Shown here in pieces: positions 22,284-31,409 of a DNA stretch of 34,569 nt. The stretch comes from Ascoidea tarda (nom. inval.). Taxonomy: Eukaryota; Ascomycota; Saccharomycetes; Ascoideales; Ascoideaceae. Position 1 is the first letter of the stretch. Each line of letters begins with the position of its first letter. The DNA is taken from assembly GCA_030560485.1 (NCBI GenBank), contig JAKTTS010000115.1, forward strand, positions 1-34,569, read 5' to 3'. Both the position numbers and the translations under genes were made by a program. Under the pieces are notes generated by a model. The model was not told the DNA's origin. It saw only the letters and a program-made list of their open reading frames with translations, and made no database searches.

Positions 22284-22370
22284 AAAAGGATGGATAAAGG
22301 ATGGATAAAGGATGGGTGAAAGATGGGTGAAAGATGGGTGAAAGATGGGTGAAAGATGAATAAAAGATGG
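22284..22370. repeat. 11-bp tandem array
   Basis: About eight units, changing from AAAGGATGGAT to GAAAGATGGGT. The changes run in order along the array, as expected from stepwise duplication. Confidence 0.9.
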
Positions 22371-23601
22371 AAATTGATGGAGATTAATAATTATTATTAA
22401 CTACGAATTGTTGGCTATTGTCTATTTTCGCTTGATATCCCCCAGGATTTCCCACACCCACTGAAGAGGTTCCTGTTGTCAATACTCTTTGACTTTTAAT
22501 TGTATATAAGTAAACAGAAAGCGTGTTGGCTTATTTATTATTTTGTGGTTAACGATCATCTCCATTTTGTGTAGAAGATAAAATGCCCACTGGTTTCTTG
22601 ATCAAAGGAGAATTTTGATCCAACCTGCTGAGCATTTGAACAAACTAGTGTTTAAGTCCACAAATCTGCTCATGGCGAGCAATTGATGATCTGATTTGAT
22701 GAGCATTATGGCGGACCCAGGTAGGAAGTTGCAACAGGAACAGCACTAAAAGAGCAGAACAAGAGCCAGAGGAACAGAGCAAAGGGGTCTCTTACCAATA
22801 GGACGCCATTGCCTGTTATAAACAACGCTTTCTCGATCTGGCCCTGGAAAGGGTCTTAATCGGCCTTAAAGAGAGGTCCTAAAGAAAGGCCTTAAAGAAA
22901 ATCCTCTCGAAGTTCGAACAGATCCCAAAAACACTCCACGACTGTCAACAAACGTTTGCACCAAAACAAGCCCAAATGAACTGATTGAAGGTCACAACGC
23001 AGTGGCCCCACAGCCAGTGAAACTCCCATTCACTAACAGCCTGGTCTCAGTCTGTTGATGTGACAGAGGCTTCCCTCGCCCAACTCTGCGAGCTCTGAGC
23101 ATCTGTGCTTCTCCATCCTCTTACTTCTCCAGCACTTGTTCTGCCAGAGCCTTCTTCCTGAGAACCACTCCCCTATAGCTCATAGCTGCTGCTTCCTCTG
23201 GCGTATCCCCTGCTTGCCTTTCGTGCTCCTCTGGTTCCTGCTTTGCTGCTTTAGAAAAGTGAGGCATTTGAATTGCCAATCTGAGTTTTAGCCTTTTTTG
23301 CTTTCTGTTAATCTTATTCTTAATCTTATTCACAGGACCAACAAGCATAATTTCATGAATTAAAAGATGCACATATAGGTTACATAACATGAAGGTTTTT
23401 TAAAACATTCCAATAATTTATCAAAACTGTTAATTTTAAGATTTTCTTTTTCAATTTTCCATATCTTGATTCTTGATTAATCGTTAAGCTGTGTAACTAA
23501 TTCTGCTTTTGCATTTATTTCCTATAAATTTTATTTCGCTACTACAGTCAAATGCCCTTCACACCTTCACTTGTTCATTTCATCTCATTTCTGAATTAAT
23601 A

Positions 23602-23609
23602 TATATAAA
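23602..23609 (+). promoter_or_regulatory. TATA-like box upstream of the gene at 23845
   Basis: TATATAAA about 236 nt before the ATG, followed by a pyrimidine-rich stretch (CTCTCTCTC runs at 23648-23690) on the coding strand. A second TATAAATA lies only about 15 nt before the ATG, too close to act as this gene's TATA box. Confidence 0.4.
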
Positions 23610-23757
23610 GAAAAAAATTCCTCCCTACTATCTTAATTTTTTTTTGATCTCTCTCTCCAATTTTCTTAAATCTCTCTCTCACCCAATACAATATAATTAA
23701 ACATCTTATTTTTATCCCTCTATCAAATATCTTGACATAAATACATATCCTTAATAT

Positions 23758-23789
23758 TCTAATACTCTAATACTCTAATACTCTAATAT
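23758..23789 (+). repeat. 8-bp tandem array (CTAATACT unit) in the 5' leader
   Basis: Four units of TCTAATAC, the last ending in T (23758-23789), ending 55 nt before the ATG at 23845. The paralogous gene at 4132-4836 has a CTAATATA array 57 nt before its start. Confidence 0.85.
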
Positions 23790-23844
23790 TCCAATATCTT
23801 ATTTCTATCACTCTATCACTCTTTACCCTATAAATACTTCAACA

Positions 23845-24546
23845 ATGGTCTCAAAATCTGATATCAAACCAGCAGCCACCTGGAGATTGGAAAAGGCTAA
23901 ACAAAGAATGTTGAAATTACAACAACAAAAGAAAAAAGCTGCAGAAGCTGCAAATCACTCCTCTGATCTACAGTTCCATTCCCCCAATAACGATATCTCT
24001 CCTCAAATTGACAACAATATAATAGACTCTCAAATTCACAGCGAAAGTGAAGACGAGCTCTCCAATCCAAACCTAAGAAGATCAGTTCACAAAGAAACTC
24101 TTGATTCCCTCACAAGCTCTGCAAATAGTCTGATATCTTCTTTCACCCACTCTGATGAATTCACCTTCACTGATTCCAAAACAAATTCAAATTCAATTTG
24201 TTCAAGTGTCTCTTTGAATTCTTACTATGATTCTACTGTAGCTGGCTCCACCTCAAGTGTCTCAACTTATAGCTCATCCACTACTGACTCTTTTAACAAT
24301 GAATACTCTATTGGCTTGCTTACAAACAACATATCAAACACCAATACCAACAGTGTCAATAGCAACAACAATAATATCAATAATAACAATCACTCCTCTT
24401 TCTCTTCAATAAGCAATCACAACAGCATAACAAAATCTTTAGGCTCTTCATCTTCTGCTTCTCATGAAAATGTTGTTAAACCTTTAATAGTAAGAAACAA
24501 TCGTTCAATCATGGGTTTTGAAGAACAATTAATTTCTTATCCTTAA
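23845..24546 (+). CDS. Ser/Asn-rich protein with N-terminal WRLxKAK helix (paralogue of 4132-4836)
   Basis: 233 residues, ATG at 23845, not recognised by family. Residues 11-34 are a basic helix (ATWRLEKAKQRMLKLQQQKK) like that of the minus-strand gene at 4132-4836. The middle is Ser/Thr/Asn-rich with an acidic patch (SESEDELSNPNLRRS, about residues 66-80) and a poly-Asn run near 172-186. The last 25 residues are ordered again: KPLIVRNNRSIMGFEEQLIS then YP. The N-terminal motif [ST]WRL[QE]KAK[EQ]R and the C-terminal [RK]PLxxxN, 19 residues from the end, are the shared features of the pair. Low-complexity middle parts suggest a disordered protein; clusters of Ser and Thr could be phosphorylated, but no specific site is shown. 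Confidence 0.87.
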   Translation: MVSKSDIKPAATWRLEKAKQRMLKLQQQKKKAAEAANHSSDLQFHSPNNDISPQIDNNIIDSQIHSESEDELSNPNLRRSVHKETLDSLTSSANSLISSFTHSDEFTFTDSKTNSNSICSSVSLNSYYDSTVAGSTSSVSTYSSSTTDSFNNEYSIGLLTNNISNTNTNSVNSNNNNINNNNHSSFSSISNHNSITKSLGSSSSASHENVVKPLIVRNNRSIMGFEEQLISYP

Positions 24547-25391
24547 AAGTAATAAATTAAAAAGAGTAAAAAAAAAGTGATACTTTATCTTTAATTTTCA
24601 ATTTTTTTTTTCTCCTTCCCATTCTGCTAATGTGCTTTGTTTTTGCTTATATTTTTCTTTCTTTTTTTTCGCTGTTGCTCATCTGGATTATTATTGTTCA
24701 TTGTATTATTTTATTCTATAAAATGAAAAAGAAAATTATTCTTAAATCTCCCGCCTGTTTATTTTCAAAGACTCAAATTTTTATACATAGTTACATTTTA
24801 TTATAGCCAATTTTATTTAATTTTTCTTTTCAATTCTTAATAACTGATTTCAGTTTATCTTTATTTTTTTCTTCAGGCTTTTTACTTTTATATTTGTTTT
24901 GTTTTTATGGGTTGGTTTTCTTTTTTTCTTTTATATTAAATGTTATATTGTTTATGTCATGAAATTACATCAATGTAGATTTATAAAATATAAAATATCA
25001 TATAATAAACTTATTGACTTAATTTGATTCAATTTGATTTAATTTCATCTAATTTCAAATATTTGTCATAAATTTATGATCAATCTGATGAAACGATTTT
25101 TTTAATACTATTTTTATTTTTGTGTTTGTACTTGTGCTTGTGCTTGTTCTTGTTCTTGTTTTAATTTTGTATTTGTATTTCTTTTGTATTTCATTTTATT
25201 TTTTGGTACTGCAATTTGTATGAAAATAAAATTTTATAATTATTCTAGCTTTCATTTAACAGAATAATTGAACTGTCATTTTCACTAAAGGTATACAAAA
25301 GGAAAAAAAAATTTAGTTCAAGTCTAACCAAAAGAAGAAATAAGCAAAATGTGCAAATTAATCTTTGTAGAATAAATTGTCAATCACAAAT

Positions 25392-25510
25392 TATAAATTC
25401 AATAATGAGTTCAATAATAAATTCAATTATAAATTCAACTAGAAATTCAATTAGAAATTCATTTAGAAATTCAATGATAAATTCAATGATAAATTCAATG
25501 ATAAATTCAA
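25392..25510 (+). repeat. 12-bp tandem array (ATAAATTCAATG type)
   Basis: About ten units of 12 bp with the core AAATTCA. Because 12 is divisible by three, a plus frame stays open through it (INSM repeats; ATG at 25351, stop at 25566), but the frame is nothing more than the repeat. Confidence 0.9.
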
Positions 25511-26704
25511 GATTTCAGAAACCAGAACAACAAAAAGTGCAGAGTATAAAAAAATACACTCATTAAATCAGAACATCAATCAAGATAATAAAAATTATAA
25601 GAAAAAACACGATTCTTTTTGTTTTATCAACTTCAAAAATAAGAGTTTTGTTTTTCAAAATAAGACATTGAATCGAATTCTTTAGAGGCAAAAAAAGAGA
25701 GACAATAGTTGTATTAGTGGAATTCAGGAAGATAAAATGTTATATTTTTATTTCTTTTTTTTATTGTTATCGTTATTTTCGTTTAAAATATAACTAAAAA
25801 AGATAAATTATTAGGATACAAAATAAACAAAAGATTGAAATATTTGATTTACCAAATAGCTTAGAATAATTTTGGAATTTTGAATAGTGAGTAATTGGAA
25901 AATTTTTTTTGAGATTAGCTAAAGCCTCAAAGAAATAATAAATATTCCTCAGTTGTGTATGAATTGATGATTATTCCCCAACTAGTAAGGAGATTTTTCT
26001 TATCCGTTATTATTATTAATTAATTATTATTTTTACTCTTATTTTTATTTTTATTTTGAATTTGAAATTAATTCAAAATACGCATTCAAACCATGATAGC
26101 TTCTGGTATAAATGACAGCAGTCAAATGCAAATAGGTGAATAGGTAAATTGGTAAATATGTAAATGGGCAAACAGTCAACAGGAAAGTAGGGAAATTAGA
26201 TTATGAGCTATTGAGGCAGATAAAATAAAATTTGAAATTGATAAGTTTTGACAAATTAATACATATAATCTGCAAGGCAGCATTATAATTGTTATGTAAT
26301 AGTATGTTATTCAGTTACTTTAATTTGTTGAGAACAAAGTCAACCAAATAAAACAAATGAGAGTTGCCAGTGAAAAAGTGGACCCAAAATGTTTTGAGTA
26401 ACTCAAAAGACAAGCAAGTAGAGGGAAACCAAGGGGACTAGACAGAGCAACCAATTAGAGCAGAAGTTTCACACTGCGATATTGAGAATTTGCAATATAA
26501 ATGCAATAAGGATAAGATCTGGGAAAATCTTGAGCAAAACACAGGCCAGATAAAAGTTAGGTACAAGAGAACATAAATTTCCAACTAGTTTGAATTAAAC
26601 ATCTGATTATTTGTAGAGACAGGTAAAACGCCAGTAGTAGTGACAGATGTAGCAACAGTAATTGTAGCCAAAGAAGCAACTGAAATGAGAACAAAGAGGA
26701 AAAT

Positions 26705-26739
26705 GCTGGTAACAGCTGGTAACAGCTGGTAACAGCTGG
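26705..26739. repeat. 10-bp tandem repeat (CTGGTAACAG)
   Basis: Three and a half exact copies. Confidence 0.95.
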
Positions 26740-27888
26740 AACTAAATCCATACAACAAGACCTTCAACAACTGGTAGAACCCACCATCTGAGCTGCGATA
26801 TAATTAGGATTAGGATCATGGTTAGAATTTAAACTTGGATCTGCTTTAGACTTGCACTCGAAGGAACAAAGCATAAACCCAGCCAATAACAAAGCAGATT
26901 TCGAGTAAGCAGATTTCGAGCAAAGCTATTTTCAAGAGCAGGCAGTTTCAGTCTCAAAAGCAGCAAAAGCAGCAGAGGAAAGAGCAGCTTGGGGTTGGAA
27001 AGAAGGCGAGTGTTTTTTCTATGTTTTCTTGGTTCTGAACACCACAGCGAGATCAAACCAGAACAAGCAAGAACAAGACACAACCAGAAGAAACAAGACA
27101 ACACGCAGAGAATAGCTGAAACATAAAGCTTCTTCACCAGAGAATAGCGACAAAGAAGACGAAGACAAAGAGACGACACAACTCTCGATGGTATGGGCTG
27201 GAGAAACACTTTGCTATTCAGGAGATGGTGTTTTGTTTGAGATTGGCACTAAATCTTGTTTTCTGTTTCTCTTGTTCTGATTCACAGTATTCGCTTGTTA
27301 GCTGCTCTCCAAGGACTAGTTTTTGCTAATTAGCTGGCTCCTTTTTGTTCTATGGTGACTTATTTCAGCAAAAACATATTTTGTGAATATTTTCTGCTCA
27401 AGCTGGTCATAATTCTTTTACAATAGAGAAAACAAGTATATTTGCTACCTTTGCTGGAATCTTTCTATCCTGAATAGAAACTTGCACTCTTGAATAAAGC
27501 TTACTAGAAACCTGCTGAAATTATTTAAATATTTCACTGACAGTTTTTGGAATTGAATTCTTTAACAGGAATCAGACTCATTGAATTCTTGTTTTGAAAA
27601 ATAGTTATACTGAAGATAAATTGATTTTAAATAAATTACTTTAATTCAATTAAAATCGGGAAGATTATTAAACCGTTATAATAAAATTTGCAAACATTGA
27701 ACTGAATTGACTTTAATACATTGAATTTCAATTTTCATTATATTCATTATATTCATTCAAAGTTTATTTTTTTTTTACTTCATTTAACTTTATTTAACTT
27801 TATTTAACTTTATTCAGCTCCATTTTTAGCAATTAAAGATACCAATTGAATTTTGTATAACTTGAAAACCATTTAATCACATCCTTTT

Positions 27889-27955
27889 GAATTGGATTGA
27901 ATTGGATTGAATTGGATTGGATTGAATTGAATTGGATTGAACTGAATTGAGCTGG
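27889..27955. repeat. GAATTGGATT-type tandem repeat
   Basis: About seven units of 10 bp with small variation (GAATTGGATT, GGATTGAATT, GAACTGAATT). Confidence 0.9.
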
Positions 27956-28789
27956 ATTTATTGCCTTGAAATCTTTTAGAAAAAAACTATACTCACAATT
28001 TTTAATACTAATACTAACAATACTAACACTATTCCATTAAGAAAATACTTAAATACAGAATCAATTCAATAAAAAAAAGGGAAATCTCAACAAAAGTATC
28101 AAAGAAAATTATTATAGAAAAAATCTTAGCCATATTTGAAAAAAGATTGAGCAGATCAAAACAAAACAATTGGCTGATTTCTTCCAAAAAATCTGCTAAT
28201 AATTTAAAATTTTTTTCTCAGGAGGAGAAACAAGAAAACAGCTTCTGTGAATTATTCAAAAACAAAACGACTCAAAAAGGGTGCCGAAGAAAACAAATTG
28301 AATAAATTGAACGAATTGAACAGACTTCTAAAAACAATTGTTTGTAGATAAACTGAAAAGAAAACAAACATCAGTTTTAAAACCAATCAGAACGAAATAA
28401 GTGAAAATCTGAACAACTTCTCAATTGCAAAAAAAAGAGCCATACGAAAACTGTTAAAATTCGCTTTTTGTTTTCAAAAATTCGAGAAAAAACTTTAGGG
28501 GGAAAACTTATAAAAGGTCATAAACATTTTTTGTTTATTTTTGTTGAAGGTAAAAAAATATCAAGAAAGAATTCAAAGAGCATTTTATTTGTCATTTGCT
28601 CTAACAAAACAAATGCTATGGTGCTCTTTCCATCCACCTATTAGGGAGAAGATAGAACGAAGCACAATAGTCTGAAAAACCAACAAACGAAAATCTATTT
28701 AAAAAGATATTTATTTTTTTGATTTTTCTTCCCTAAGTTTTTTACATTTCTTCTGCCCCCATTATCACTCCACTAGTGTGTCTTTAAAG

Positions 28790-29338
28790 ATGAATCGTCT
28801 CCCTTTACTTGACATGTCTATGTTGTTGTAAGTTAATATGTTTGAGGTTTACTTGGTATGTGGATAATGTATAGGCGTCAAGGTTTCTACTAACACAAAA
28901 AATCACATTTCATTTAGGTCCAGCCAATTAGGCTTTTATGACATTAAGGGTGTGATCATTATGGATAAAACTAATGGCGATTTATTTTCGTCTGTTGGGA
29001 AGTTCTTTCATGGTAGAGATCCTCAGCTAGATGCTAGATATGTCTTTAGAGTCTTGAATTACAAAATACAAAAGAATCTAAAAGTGTTTGCTAGTGATGG
29101 GTTTGGATTTCTTGTCTATTCCAATTGCGTTGTTTATTTATTTTGCGATAGGTTTTCAAGAAATATCTTGGTTGCTTTTGCTGAAAATACACCAGCAAAT
29201 TTGGAGATATTAGAAGATTTTAAAGATCCAGATGCTCCATCCTTTCCAATTACTTCAACCGATTGTCATCCAAATCCTGAGGCAAATTTAATTTCAACTC
29301 CAACTTCAACTTCAGCTTTTATTCTTCATTCCAACTAA
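28790..29338 (+). CDS. Ego2-like roadblock protein (EGO/Ragulator complex candidate); spliced
   Basis: Exon 1 is 28790-28827 and exon 2 is 28918-29338, giving 152 residues. Ego2 is a small roadblock-fold subunit of the EGO complex, which anchors Rag GTPases at the vacuole for TORC1 signalling. After splicing the protein begins MNRLPLLDMSMLLSSQLGFY and continues DIKGVIIMDKTNGDLFSSVG; this fits the DIKG(T)I-F-D--GN--ES-G pattern of S. cerevisiae Ego2 as I remember it. The later GFGFLVYSNCVVYLFCDR then ILVAF fits its GFAQV...LLVHLYKR...ITLAVY. Metazoan LAMTOR4 also has the LGYLVL...G.L..SSG layout. S. cerevisiae Ego2 is only 75 aa; this protein has a longer linker between the two halves and a Pro/Ser/Thr-rich tail after about residue 108. 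Without the intron the frame has no ATG before 28961, inside the domain. The family call is by pattern only. Confidence 0.6.
28828..28917 (+). other. Intron of the Ego2-like gene (90 nt)
   Basis: Donor GTAAGT at 28828-28833, branch point TACTAAC at 28888-28894 and acceptor TAG at 28915-28917. Splicing joins TT to G (one Leu codon split 2+1) and keeps the frame. If it is retained, translation from 28790 ends at once at TAA (28829-28831). Confidence 0.92.
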
Positions 29339-29466
29339 TCAAATGGTCTAAATAATTCAAGTGATTAAAATGAACTACATGAATAAGCTAGAGTTTGTCT
29401 ATCAACTTTTTTCTAACTCCAATTAACTGCTCTATGATATATCACGAAAAAAACAACTAGAAAACT

Positions 29467-29553
29467 TATACTATCTTATACTATCTTACACTATCCATAC
29501 TATCTTATACCATCTTATATTATCTTACATTATCTTACATTATCTTATCTTAT
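29467..29553. repeat. 10-bp array (TATACTATCT type)
   Basis: About eight units of TATACTATCT/TACATTATCT, decaying towards the right. Confidence 0.85.
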
Positions 29554-30300
29554 ATCGTATATTATACCATATATTATATCACTCATCAGATCATATTGAA
29601 TCACTAAATCAAAAATATATCATTTCATATCATTTTAAATTATATTATGTGGTTTTTTATGTTTTTTATGTGTTTTTTTTTATATTTTTTATGTTGTTGT
29701 CTTTTTTTATTTTATTTTTTTGCTTATTTTATCAGTGGTTTATTAAATAGATTAATTTTTTTATTTGAAATCCATTAAACATGATATCCATATGCATTTT
29801 TATTTATCTATTAAGGATGATCTATTAAAAGTAGTTTTGCTTGCTTTTATTTTACTTTTTTTAATCATTTTATATATTATTTTATGCTGTTTTTTTTTAC
29901 AATTAACCAACAAATGCCTATTTAATATAAATTGGCCGATTGATCAAATCCAAATAGAAAAAAGAAAAGAAATTTCAATGAAAGATTTTTTTAAGAATGT
30001 TAGGATTTTCGATTTTAAATGTTTGTGATTAAAACAAATTATCAATTGTGAATTTATCAGCAAATAGCGAAGGGCTCAGCCAATTGAAAAAAATTTATTG
30101 TTTTTGTGAAAAATAATCTATGTCTTAGTTTCCCAATTATAGTTTTAAAATCTCTTTATTATTTTATTAAAAAACACAATGCAGATAGATTGTAGAAAGA
30201 AAAAAGAGGACAAATTTCAGTCCAATCTTTAGGTCTTGTTATTATGGTTGTAATTAGCCGAAAGAAATTCCAATATAATATTACAAAATGTAAGGTATTT

Positions 30301-30352
30301 AAAAATAAAATAAAATAAAATAAAATAAAATAAAATAAAATAAAATAAAATA
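30301..30352. repeat. (AAAAT)n microsatellite
   Basis: About ten exact AAAAT units. Confidence 0.97.
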
Positions 30353-31095
30353 AATCACCAAAATAATCGAAATTTATAGCTGAAATTTAAAAATTAAATG
30401 GAAAACAAAAGAAATTCAGATTTCATAGCAAAGAAAATGTGTGAAGCAAAAAGGTGAAAATCCAGAAATTTTATTCCAAGAACTCGACAAAAAGGAAATA
30501 ACGATAATATTTATAATGACTTCATTTTAAGACAAAAAAAGGAGTAGTTGATTTTATAGTTTTATATAATAAAATGATCTATTTTGAAACTTTTTAGATC
30601 AAAATATAAAGAAGATCTAAAAAAAAACATACCTATGAATGAGATTATTCGAGTTCCAACACAAGAAAAAAGAATCTGTGAATATTGGCCTCATTAAAAA
30701 AAACAAAGTGAAGAGCATTTTCTCACTGAAATCAAGTGGAAATAAACTTGAGTTTCATTAATTGTAATTGATTTCAAGTGATTTTAGTTTTTTTTTTCTG
30801 TGAATTTTACAAATGTTTTTGGGTTGAAAAGCGCATATCGGCGCATTACAAAATTGGGCAGCATCAAGAATACAGATATATGCATATAGGTATATACATG
30901 CTATATGTCGTATATGTGAATTTCCTAATCGGGCACTGTTATCTTTGACCAATCAGAGCTGGGGAATGGGTTCTGTGTATAACTAAAAGCCTAAACAAGT
31001 TCGAAATCAAAAAAAAGATCTTGATTATTAGACAATAGAAGTAGTTGAGTTTCTATGTCTGCAAAATTAAAGATTAAAGCGATGAAATCACATTA

Positions 31096-31129
31096 TTTTC
31101 TTTTCTTTTCTTTTCTTTTCTTTTCTTTT
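31096..31129. repeat. (TTTTC)n microsatellite
   Basis: Six to seven exact TTTTC units. Confidence 0.95.
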
Positions 31130-31409
31130 GGTTTTCTTATTCTTATTTTGGTAAAAGAATGGCATAAGTTGGTTTACATTTTTTTCAAGTGTGTTAAAAG
31201 CATAATAAAAAGAAAATTGAAAATTTATTAGAACTGAAAATTTTTAGATAGATCTGAGAAGTAAATTGGTAAGTAAAAAATAAAAAGTAATAAATAGTAA
31301 ATGGTAAGTAAAAAAATAACAAAATAAAGTAATTGAAAGAAATCATTTCTTGTTTCTTCTTTATTTTTACTTTAAATTAATAATTTGGATTAGAAATGCT
31401 ATTGATTGA

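Larger units (their letters stand above)
19771..23844. other. 4.1-kb stretch without a supported gene
   Basis: It lies between MON2 and the Ser/Asn-rich gene at 23845. It holds a hexanucleotide array (20792-20894), an 11-bp array (22284-22370) and a GC-richer part at about 22660-23250. An 89-codon minus-strand frame (23390-23121, with ATG) is not recognisable. At the right end are a TATA-like box, a pyrimidine-rich leader and the 8-bp array of the next gene. No RNA gene or mobile element seen. Confidence 0.65.
24547..28789. other. 4.2-kb stretch without a supported gene
   Basis: Mostly AT-rich. It holds a 12-bp array (25392-25510), a 10-bp array (26705-26739) and a second 10-bp array (27889-27955). 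Two TACTAAC sequences (28012-28018 and 28021-28027) occur in simple TACTAA-rich DNA without a credible donor or exons. The 126-codon minus-strand frame at 27209-26829 begins with GTG, is antisense to AGCAG-rich DNA and looks non-coding. I see no RNA gene. Confidence 0.65.
29339..31409. other. Convergent intergenic region, AT-rich with simple repeats
   Basis: It lies between the 3' ends of the Ego2-like gene (plus) and the dioxygenase gene (minus). Contents: a 10-bp TATACTATCT-type array (29467-29553), (AAAAT)n at 30301-30352 and (TTTTC)n at 31096-31129. An 87-codon frame at 29765-30028 starts with TTG and is Phe/Leu/Ile-rich from T-rich DNA. No gene supported. Confidence 0.75.

Noticed and set aside
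25351-25566. 71-codon INSM-repeat frame with ATG
   Set aside because: The frame stays open only because the repeat unit is 12 bp.
26829-27209. 126-codon minus-strand frame
   Set aside because: Starts with GTG, has no ATG, and its Leu runs are antisense to AGCAG-rich DNA.
28012-28027. Two TACTAAC branch-point-like sequences
   Set aside because: They sit in simple TACTAA-rich DNA with no credible donor upstream or coding exon downstream.
29765-30028. 87-codon Phe/Leu/Ile-rich frame
   Set aside because: Starts with TTG and reflects T-rich DNA in a convergent 3' region.
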